Shown: piece after piece, positions 55,801 to 64,000 of the stretch
Layout of the letters: the number at the start of each line of letters is the position of its first letter
Numbering within the stretch: position 1 is the stretch's first letter
Source: Helianthus annuus
Taxonomy: Eukaryota; Streptophyta; Magnoliopsida; Asterales; Asteraceae
Assembly: GCF_002127325.2 (NCBI RefSeq)
Contig: NC_035436.2
Coordinates: forward strand, 18,920,205-18,984,204
Direction: 5' to 3'
DNA length: 64,000 bases
Translations under genes and position numbers: made by a program
The notes under the pieces: model-generated
Seen by the model: only the letters and a program-made list of their open reading frames with translations
Database searches by the model: none
What the model was told of the DNA's origin: nothing

Positions 55801-56945
55801 TGCAGATTGTGCGGTATAGCAGAGGAGTCGGCAGACCATGTTTTATGCAGTGCAGCTTCGCAAAACAGGTCTGGAATGCAGTGCTTAGGTGGGTGAAGTG
55901 CCCTGAAGTCAACTTAGATGGATCGTTAAAACATATGCTGCACGAAGGGGTCGTTACGAAGGGGTCGTTACATAAGGAAAGCGATTCATGCGGTGACCCT
56001 ACAAACAATATGGAATATATGGAAGATAAGGAACGAAAAGATTTTTAAAGGTAAACCGGGAACCGTTCAGAAAGCGGTGGAAGATATAAAAGATGATTCG
56101 TATCAAGGCTTGAAACAAAGATCAAACTGCAGATCAATCTCATGGCAACAGTGGTGTGATTTTAATTGGAACATGTAATCAGCTAGTATAATGCAGTTAT
56201 AATTTTCCAGCCATTTCTTTCTAGTGTATTTGTACCTTGTTTATTGTTCTAAGCTTCTGGCTGGGAACATTCGTTTGGAATAAAAGTTGGGTTTGCTATT
56301 AAAAAAAAAAAAACATAGCATTCCCATAGTATAATCATCATCATAGAACATACATGTATACTTTGGTTAATCGAAATCATACAAAGACACAATCAATATA
56401 GCATAGCATTTACTAACCCACAGTTGGCCCGAACCAGAAAATGTCTTCGATGATGGGAGAGGTCGTCTGCCGTCGCACAACAAGTAGGAAGTAGGGTTTG
56501 TATTCTTGAGGTTGAGGGGTATTTAGAATATTACGTACCATTCTAAATATGATGCCATAAACCTACAAGTGGGCCGGTTATGATAGCATCATTGGGCTAC
56601 AAAAACTGAGTCATGCTAATCTATATATACAAGGTTTTCGGGCAATACTATCTTGGTCGGAATGGGCCTGAGCCCATTTAATTGGGCTGCCGCAAAAACT
56701 CGGGCGAAACAGCCTTTACAGTTTGGGTTTTAATCCAATTGAGTTAAGTTTGGGCATCAAGGGTTTGAGGTGCGGCCCAAATATATCCACGACACACAAT
56801 TATTCAAGAACATAATCCATTTAGCAATTATATTACAGTCATAGGCGTTTACCAATTTTTATCGTCGTAAGGAATACGAAGAGAATAACAAGAAACAGGA
56901 TCAAGTGCCGAAGAGATACTGACCTTGAAGGTTTGGGTTGTCACA
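52883..56945 (-). mobile_element. Solo LTR, copy 2, with LINE and 522-bp deletion
   Basis: Same minus-strand LTR and TSD ATATT (52878-52882, 56946-56950). At 53243-53248 a single TTTTAC replaces the 522 bp lying between two TTTTAC words in copy 1 (25425-25430, 25947-25952), a microhomology deletion. Confidence 0.9.
54611..56178 (+). pseudogene. LINE ORF2 fragment, copy 2, frame broken
   Basis: Same RT-end and zf-RVT fragment as 27315-28886, but with a one-base loss near 55232 (GTAAAGAAGG to GTAAGAAGG), another near 55845 (TTTTAATGC to TTTTATGC), and a rearranged GAAGGGGTCGTTAC duplication near 55946. TSD ACATAGCATTCCCAT at 54596-54610 and 56313-56327, poly(A) at 56301-56313. Confidence 0.88.
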
Positions 56946-56950
56946 ATATT

Positions 56951-57301
56951 CATATCAAAACTCTGTCTTCCAAACAAAAGAAAACCATAACCTATAGCTA
57001 CTCTTATAAGGAATTTCGCTCTGACAAATCGCGCAAGGACAAAGAAATGGAACCAGTAATCACGCAGCCCACCTACAACAATAACAAGAAGCTCGCAAGA
57101 AAACGCCATTCTAAGAAGACACTTCGCTGTAACTTCTGCAAAAAGACTGGGCATACAGAGGAAGAATGTAGAAGGAGAAGGAATAATAATGTATATTACA
57201 AATGCGGAGACCCAGACCACTTCCGTCTCTATTGCTCGAAACTATCCAAGGCACCCGACAACGAGGATAGAAACCCAGATGAAGCTAAGAAAAACACATA
57301 A
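56951..57301 (+). pseudogene. LARD-2 gag-like ORF, part 2 (copy 2)
   Basis: Zinc-knuckle segment as in copy 1. The first knuckle is intact. The second has Tyr for the first Cys and additionally GDPDHF for GDPGHF. Stop at 57299-57301. Confidence 0.75.
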
Positions 57302-57371
57302 ATGTTTACAACACCGGAGACAACAACAAACTTTAAATAAGGCACCCTTATGTTTTGTTTGTACTTACGTA

Positions 57372-58765
57372 TTAGTTGACTTTTGATTCCAATCAAAACT
57401 TCATCAATAAAAGGTCTTTATTTTCCTTTTATAGAGCCAACTCTCATTTGTCTCATCTCTTGACAAATTCCTATGTTGTACATGCATTTCTTGTCATGCA
57501 TGTGAATTCACTTCAAAAGATCAGTTATTCTTGAGTTTTAATAAATATTTCGTTGTACTCATTCTGATAATCTATATGACTACCTAATGTTGACTTTTGA
57601 TAATCGAGTCAACAAATCTCTTGGAAAACTCCTTTTCTTTTCAAAAGATACTTACCGGATTTTTATTTTAACCATTTCTTGTCAATACATATATCCATTG
57701 TTGGAATACATCCAAACCAAGCTCAATTGTTTGAACTTGTTCACAATATACAAAATCCCATATGATGAATTGAGATCATCATATTCGAGGTAATTTCATT
57801 ACTTGAATCATAATAAACTTGTTTAAGGTCTTCAATTTCAATGAATCATTTGTTAAAACACGACATCTTGCGGTGGCGATTTCTTTGAAACTTGGACTCA
57901 TTTCATTTTCGCACATGAGATACGAATTTATCTATTTGTTGATTCATTATCCTACACCAGTCTTAATACAATTTTGTGTTAAGATTAAAGGTACCTAAAT
58001 TCTTATTCCAATATACCTCCAACATTTCTTTCAATTGATCCTATAATATTCATATCTTTCTTCATTTGGAACATCCTATCTTTTGAATATCCAGATTCAC
58101 TCAATTTGAAACTTTCAGTCAATTACGAGAATGGTAAATTCGCTCGGTCACCGTAATCATTGAATTCTTTCAGTCATTACAACACCTTGCGGTGTCTGTA
58201 TAAATTTGTAGTCTGTGCTAATAGTCAACCCTAATCATACATCATTCGTTTGACTCATCATTTCAAGTAGGCTTGATACAATTATGTATTAAGACAATGC
58301 TACACTAAATTCTATTGTATTATCCGGTGTATACTTGCCACTTAAATAAAAATGTCACTGATTTCTGGTTTACTGACAGATCATTTTTCATACTTCCATT
58401 CTCAAATTGAGATTATTGATTTAGAATCTCCCTCAATTGATGATCAAAATAAGTTCTTTTCTAGCATTGAATCCTATTGTTTCTACAAGTCATTGCATTT
58501 CAAATTCTATGTCTATCAAATTCCTCTTTTGATTTGTGAAACTAAGTCACCTTGATAATGGTATTATTTCATCCCATTCAGTTAACATCAATTCTTGAAA
58601 CTGAGTTTTGAGACCATTGAATTCCAATTATCCTATGATACCCTTATATTCATCTTTTGATTCTAGCCCAGACACCTTGATAACCAACTAAAAGACATGA
58701 CGTAACCCCAAGAAGATATCGTAGTCCAAATCTCGAGGACAAGAATTAAAACAAGATGGGGAGGA
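57372..58765 (+). other. LARD-2 3' internal region and purine tract
   Basis: 1.4 kb without pol or any convincing ORF, AT-rich. The repeated phrase 'acatcttgcggtg/acaccttgcggtg' appears at 57865 and 58183. It ends in CTCGAGGACAAGAATTAAAA, CAAGATGGGGAGGA (58732-58765), the chromovirus-type 3' box and polypurine tract leading into the LTR at 58766. Confidence 0.75.
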
Positions 58766-59299
58766 TGTAACATTCCCAAAATTTTAAATTTAAAATAAAG
58801 TTATTACACGAATAGATCATGGGTAAGTTGAATGTTAGAAATATGAAGTACCTAGACGGGCCTAGGAATCGTTTAATAATTTAATTATAAAAATACATTA
58901 TATTTGAACCTACTCCGTTTTTAATGAAACTTGGTTCAAGATTGTAGATACAAATATTCTCGTTCTAATGACATATTCATTGCTTTGAAAAACGTCATAT
59001 TTTAGAAGTTATAAGCGCCAATAAGTGAAGCAGCTGAATTAATTATAATATATAAAATAATAAAATAATAAAACAATAAAACTTTAAACAATTGCATTAA
59101 GATTACATATGCAATTGTGTATGTTTGAAATTAATGCAATTGTGTACGTGGCAAATGGCTTGAACTCTATGCAAGTTTTCAACATCTGTAAATAGAAAGG
59201 TGCACTGCACCATCTAAATTTGGTCAGCCCATTTTTCTTTCATCTCTCGATCACCCTCTATCTTTATATATATATATATATGTATGTATGTATATATAT

Positions 59300-60119
59300 A
59301 GGGTAGGAGTTGGCTACAAAGCCTATTTTTCCTACAAAGTGTAGAAAGCAATCTCCTTTAGACATGTGGTATTTAGTTATTTTATACAAAAGGGTATAAT
59401 GGTAATTGGATAATTACTTTAATTATGGAAGATTTATTATCCTAAACAAATTAACGAGTTATTTTAGAAAAAACTGCATATCTCCATTGATATCAAAATC
59501 CACTATAGTATTTTATATCATGATGATCACAAATTCATATTCACATTCCATTATTTCTTTAAGGTGTGTTTTATCAATTTCTTGTTCTTCACACTGTGTT
59601 ATATCAGTTTTCACATCCCCTCGTTAATTTCAAAACATAAAACACATCTATAATTTTCTAGACGTTGTCTTTTATTTGTTTCTGGGCTCTTCACATTGTG
59701 TTATATCAATTTCATAATTAAACACACCCATTACACATAAAACACACCAGTGTCAGATATAAAACACACCAGTGTCTGAAATACACCATATAAAACACAT
59801 CAGTGTCTTAAATACATAATATAAAACACACCGTTGTGGAGGTTTAAAACACAGTAGTTTCCGAGGAGAGAAGATAGAAAGAGAGAGAGAGAAACTTGCG
59901 AAAATGAAGGGGAAGTTATGGTATGACAGTTATTTCCTTATTTAAAATGATTTAAATGACACATTTGTCCTCAATCAATTAAATTAGCCTATTTTTAAGA
60001 CAAATATATTACCAAAATGCCATCAATATAATCTCAACCATCAAACACACTCATCTAATGGTCAAGATAACTTTCTACACTTTGTAGGAAAAAACACACT
60101 TTGTAGAGGAACCCTACCC

Positions 60120-60120
<1 letters not shown>
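59300..60120. mobile_element. (TA)n-targeted inverted-repeat element A
   Basis: 821 bp. Ends AGGGTAGGAGTTGGCTACAA and, reverse complemented, AGGGTAGGGTTCCTCTACAA, both followed by TTTTTCCTACAAAGTGTAG. It carries degenerate repeats of TAAAACACACCAGTGTCTGA (about 59735-59835). No ORF. It is flanked by TA repeats, and the 5' LTR shows the TA run without it. Confidence 0.8.
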
Positions 60121-60154
<34 letters not shown>

Positions 60155-60214
60155 ATATGTATATATATGTGTATATATATGTATATATATGTGTATATAT
60201 ATGTATGTATATAT

Positions 60215-61676
60215 AGAGTAGGGTTCGCACTGAAAGTGTGTTTTTCCTAGAAAGTCTAGGAAGCGATCTAGTCCATCCGATTGGTGTGTTTAAGGGTTGA
60301 GATTAAATCAATGGCAATCTTGTAATATTTGAGTTTAATTAATTGATTGTTTTAAATGAGTAGGGGCAATTTTGTCAATGGCCGTGTTTTAAATCAATTA
60401 GATAACCGCCCAGTTCCTAATTTCAAGCGATTTTCCCTCTCTCTCTCTCTCCAAACCCATCTTGGAAACCCCAATCCCTACCAAAAATAACTACAATCAT
60501 GGAAGAAGATAACTTTAGAAACGATGGAGAGCACCAGATCAAATTAAAACACTTCTCCATCTCCACCATCTCCGAGTTCATCATCACCATTCAAATATTG
60601 TTCTTATCATCTCCGTTTTCTTGACGATGTGTTTTAACAACAAGCAAATTAATACAGTTGTGTTTTAGCAGCAAGCAGATTCATACAGTTGTGGTTTACC
60701 ATCCAGATTCATACCGATGTGTTTTAACAGCAAGCAGATTCATACAGTTGTGTTTTAGCATTCAAATTCATACAGATGTGTTTTAACAGCAAACAGATTC
60801 ATACAGTTGTGTTTTAACAGCAAGCAGATTCATACAGATGTGTTTTAACAGCAAGCAGATTCATACAGTTGTGTTTTAGCATTCAGATTCATACAGATGT
60901 GTTTTAACAGCAAACAGATTCATACAGTTGTGTTTTAATAGCAAGCAGATTCATACAGATGTGTTTTAACAGCAAGCAGATTCATACAGTTGTGTTTTAG
61001 CATTCAGATTCATAAAGTTGTGTTTTAGCATCCAGATTCATACAGATGTGTTTTAACAGCAAGCAGATTCATACAGTTGTGTTTTAACAGCAAGCAGATT
61101 CATACAGTTGTGTTTTAGCATTCAGATTCATAGAGTTGTGTTTTAACAGCAATCAGATTCATACCCTGTGTTTTACCATCTTTATATTGTGGGATCTATA
61201 AAAAAATTTGACTTTAGCCCTGTAAACTGTTAAAACACAACACCAAGAACATGCTGATAAATTCCAGTAATCTTCTTCTGAACAATGAAATATGCGATGT
61301 AATGTGACATAGACAATAACATAAAATACATTCAGATTGTTAAAATGCAAAAGAACTGTTAAAACACAACCTGATTATATATTGACTTCAGAGTGTTAAA
61401 ACACACTGACTTCAACCTCTATGACTGGTAACACACATCACTAAGAACATGCTCATAGTTTCAGATAAACACATTGACTTCCAGATTTGAATTCAAAAAT
61501 AATAAAAAAATCTGAAAATCATGGAATTTTAGTTAATGAAGATACATTCCAAAAATAAAATTAAAATGTGAAATTACATGATAGCCCTTCTACTTAAAAT
61601 CCCTCAATGACACATGTCCAATTCTTATTCCTTCCTAGACTTTCTAGGAAAAATAGACTTTCCACCCAACTTCTAC

Positions 61677-61679
<3 letters not shown>
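60215..61679. mobile_element. (TA)n-targeted inverted-repeat element B
   Basis: 1,465 bp. Ends AGAGTAGGGTTCGCACTGAA and, reverse complemented, AGAGTAGAAGTTGGGTGGAA, both followed by TTTTTCCTAGAAAGTCTAGG. Related to element A: B's left subterminal region (GTGTGTTTAAGGGTTGAGAT, ATTTGAGTTTAATTAATTG) matches A's right end in reverse orientation. Contains a large minisatellite. No ORF. Confidence 0.8.
60625..61170. repeat. Minisatellite of about 18 units in element B
   Basis: Two unit types alternate: a 31-bp unit TGTTTTAACAGCAAGCAGAT, TCATACAGTTG and a 28-bp unit TGTTTTAGCATTCAGATTCA, TACAGATG. They are ordered roughly as one short unit for every two or three long units. Confidence 0.9.
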
Positions 61680-61680
<1 letters not shown>

Positions 61681-61749
<69 letters not shown>

Positions 61750-61800
61750 ATATATGTATATATATATATGTATATATATAAATATATATATATATATATT
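61681..61800. repeat. (TA)n/(TG)n microsatellite
   Basis: Long TA run with a TGTGTGTG core, the right remnant of the LTR's TA tract into which A and B inserted. A similar mixed tract separates A from B (60121-60214). Confidence 0.95.
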
Positions 61801-63370
61801 CTTAGTATTACACCCCTATAATAATAAAGCCATGCCCCGTTTTAAGTATTGTAATCCCTGACCACTGAGTCAATACCCTGTCCGATTGATTTAGGACCCA
61901 CCAACGCATGTCGAGACTCTGTCCGACTAAGTACGTTGGGGTTCTGTCTCGTGACGTAGGGATAAATTTAATTGGGTTACTGTACTTAATACGAATACAT
62001 TATTTATTTTATAAAATAGTTCAGGATTCATAGCCAGGATATATAACAACCCTCCTGAAATATTTAGGACAACCCTAAACGCTCCTAAATACACCACGTA
62101 TACGAAAACCGGCCCCGAAATACCTTTATTTTTTAAAAAAAAATAAATAAAAAAAATAAGAGGATGTCACGGTGCGCGACAGACCCCTCTTATTCTGTCG
62201 TGGGGCGGGACCGAGCAACAGACGTCGAAAGCACAGCCCGCCACGTGGCAGGACACGCGTCGACATCTCCGGTGACTCAGCAACACCGCCGTCGCCTCTA
62301 GGTCTCTGGCCGAGCGCGACGGCCCCTGTGGTTTCTCTCACGGGCCGTGAGGAACTCTTGTTCCAGCCCTATAAATTGAGCGATCGGCATTCACTTTCAA
62401 TTCGTTCAAAACTTGATAACCTCTCCAAATTTCTGAATTGTAAACATAATATCGGGTATTATACCCCCCTAAATAGCAAAACACTGCCTCGTTGTAAGTA
62501 TCATAACCCCCGGTTACGTATTAGATACGCTACCCGATTGATCTAGTGCTCTGTAACGACTGTCGAGGCCCTGCCCGACGTAGTCATTGGAGTTCTGTCT
62601 CGGGGAGGGTATAACTAATGGAAATTGCATTATTATACTAACGCGTATGCATTGTTTAATTTAATAGATTATAACCAAGAAGTCACAAGGAATTCCCTAA
62701 AATAGCAATGTGAGTAATCCTCCTTTTTGCAAACTGTTTTTACAAAACCTCAAATGATTTACATTATATTAAACAGTGATTGAGTATTTGTATTCTACAA
62801 TTATCATCGGTATGTTGGGGTTTTGTATACAAAATTTGTTACCACCATTCATTGATTGACATTACCGTGGGTGGTAATTGAGGTAGATGGAAACAAATGT
62901 AATTGCGCGACCACCCTCAATACTGTAAAATGATAAAATCTGTTTTGATTAAATTGGGATTCACTCACCAGTATTTCTTGCTGATAAAATGTTTTAAACA
63001 CGTGTTTCAGGTAACTTAGTGTACATGTGAAGCCAATAAAAGACAGCTGGAGAGCACTGAAGGCTTAGAAAAGTGGCCATGAAAGTTACCTAATTAAAAA
63101 GGAGTATTGTTTTCAATAATTAGGGTTAATCCCTATAAATATATTACAAATAAAAATCGGGTTTTGTCCCACTTGTCATTATAAATGTATTATCAACAAA
63201 ACTTGGATTTTATTCCATCTATCTATTTAAGCATTTTGGTGTTTAACTCTGATAAAAATATTTCCTAACTACGGTCCTGATGAAAATTTCGGCTGCCAAA
63301 TTAATAAACACCGATACCATTTGACTGGGTCGCGGCTCCCGTTCCCGGGGAGGGGTCGGGGGCTGTGACA

Positions 63371-64000
63371 CTTGAGGAAACAATTGTCCTCAATGTGTAA
63401 GAATAGAGCTTTTAAAACGTACAAGGGATGTGACACGGCTAACCTTCCCCAAAATTTCACCCCGGAAAATAAAATACAATTTACAATCCACTTATTTGCT
63501 AACTAAAAACTAAAGATAAAAAGAAACGTATGCACCTGCACCTGGTTTTCGCTAGTTCTCGTGTGCTCTTCATCTTTTCAACAAAGTGGTCGTCTCACGA
63601 ACATAATGTACCTACAAATCTCAACCCTTGTGTAGAAGCATGCTTCTCACAACCATTAAAACTTGTTAGTTACCCAGTTCTACCACTTTTATGAAAATAT
63701 TACCAAGTCATACGTTAATTTACTTTGATTTATGTGGAAAAATAGTGTACAATAACAACAAACCTAACTCACTTTCGTAGGAATCACGGTTGCATTTAGC
63801 TTATGCAACAAGCCCTTTTAAACCTCTCGATAGCTCGATAGGACGAGTAGGTCTCGTGAGGGTTATATAGGGAACACACCCACAACGTTCATTTAACTAA
63901 GAAAATAAAATAAAATGAATAATAGTACAAACTCTACAACAATCATACCTGATTTGCCTCTCATGGTGGTCGAAGTGCACATTTGCCTACTGAGTTTTCA
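63371..64000 (-). mobile_element. Host element of LARD-2 resumes (Tat/Athila-like, non-coding)
   Basis: After the TSD the sequence continues GGAAACAATTGTCCTCAATG, matching in style the 'acttgaggtcaacattgtcctcaatgtg' stretch at 42737. No coding region. Nothing else identified up to the window end. Confidence 0.5.

Larger units (their letters stand above)
46118..57371 (+). repeat. Duplicated block, copy 2 (parental location)
   Basis: Collinear with 18252-30078. Here the block is continuous with LARD-2 leader on the left and LARD-2 3' sequence on the right, and its ORF shares the element's orientation, so this is the source location. It lacks 522 bp of the solo LTR (between TTTTAC repeats) and carries extra lesions in the LINE. 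Confidence 0.88.
42827..63370 (+). mobile_element. LARD-2: large non-autonomous LTR element with nested insertions
   Basis: 5' LTR 42827-44969, primer site 44975, 3' box with GGGGAGGA, 3' LTR 58766-63370, and TSD CTTGA at 42822-42826 and 63371-63375. Total 20.5 kb. Stripped of Helitron H2 (5.1 kb), the solo LTR with LINE (4.1 kb) and the (TA)n elements in the 3' LTR (about 2.5 kb), the original was about 9 kb. It has a gag-like ORF with zinc knuckles but no pol. The two LTRs differ visibly (several percent), so this insertion is much older than LARD-1. Confidence 0.9.
58766..63370 (+). repeat. LARD-2 3' LTR, split by (TA)n-targeted elements
   Basis: TGTAACATTCCC...GGGGGCTGTGACA, 4,605 bp including about 2.5 kb of insertions at its internal TA tract. 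The LTR parts are 58766-59270 and 61796-63370. Followed by TSD CTTGA. Confidence 0.9.

Noticed and set aside
60625..61170. Repeat array as a CRISPR-like or centromeric satellite
   Set aside because: The units are contiguous without unique spacers and the array is confined to one transposable element.
61607..61861. 84-residue Ile/Tyr-rich frame
   Set aside because: Translation of a TA/TG microsatellite.

Overview
The window looks like intergenic DNA from a repeat-rich seed plant, most likely a eudicot. It is AT-rich and almost entirely built of nested transposable elements: chromovirus-type Ty3/gypsy elements, LINE, Helitrons and (TA)n-seeking small elements. The captured plant gene fragments (pyruvate dehydrogenase E1-alpha, a CCCH zinc-finger/ankyrin protein) have intron-like flanks. 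I cannot fix the species. I see no intact host gene, tRNA, rRNA or CRISPR array. Short open frames not listed here are chance frames inside repeats.

Layout. 1-1898: partial minus-strand LTR. 1899-6715: repeat mosaic with at least one more minus-strand LTR start (4553), palindromes and tandem hairpins. 6716-7540: small Helitron. 7541-18092: 3' half of a decayed minus-strand chromovirus (3' LTR start, PPT, integrase with chromodomain, RNase H, end of RT), split at 9925-17838 by a very young non-autonomous LTR element (LARD-1). LARD-1 has two 2.2-kb LTRs, TSD TGCAT, an initiator-Met PBS and one ORF for an acidic coiled-coil protein. 18252-30078: an 11.8-kb block that recurs at 46118-57371. 30074-30912: second copy of the chromovirus segment, without LARD-1. 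30913-32607: unrecognised DNA with possible gene debris. 32608-37697: Helitron H3. 37698-39605: run of (TA)n-flanked small elements. 39606-42826: non-coding DNA with features of a Tat/Athila-type element. 42827-63370: a 20.5-kb plus-strand LTR element (LARD-2; TSD CTTGA) that has swallowed a Helitron, another LTR, a LINE and two (TA)n-targeted elements. 63371-64000: the host of LARD-2 resumes.

How the parts relate. The 11.8-kb block is native to LARD-2: its gag-like ORF is on the same strand as the LARD-2 PBS and PPT. The copy at 18252-30078 is a templated insertion at the junction of a duplicated chromovirus segment, with short microhomologies at the joins. Inside the block lie a gene-capturing Helitron (H1/H2) and a minus-strand LTR (TSD ATATT) with a 5'-truncated LINE in it (15-bp TSD). 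H3 is a third Helitron copy, inserted independently and inverted relative to H1 and H2. LARD-1 came last: the other chromovirus copy preserves its empty site, and its LTRs are almost identical.

Most worth a second look: the duplication-with-templated-insertion; the LARD-1 leader hairpin with a palindromic GGTGCACA loop that resembles a retroviral dimerisation site; the unexplained acidic ORF of LARD-1; the dimeric LTR of LARD-2 with two TATA boxes; and RNA-like tandem hairpins with compensatory changes in repeats on the left of the window.
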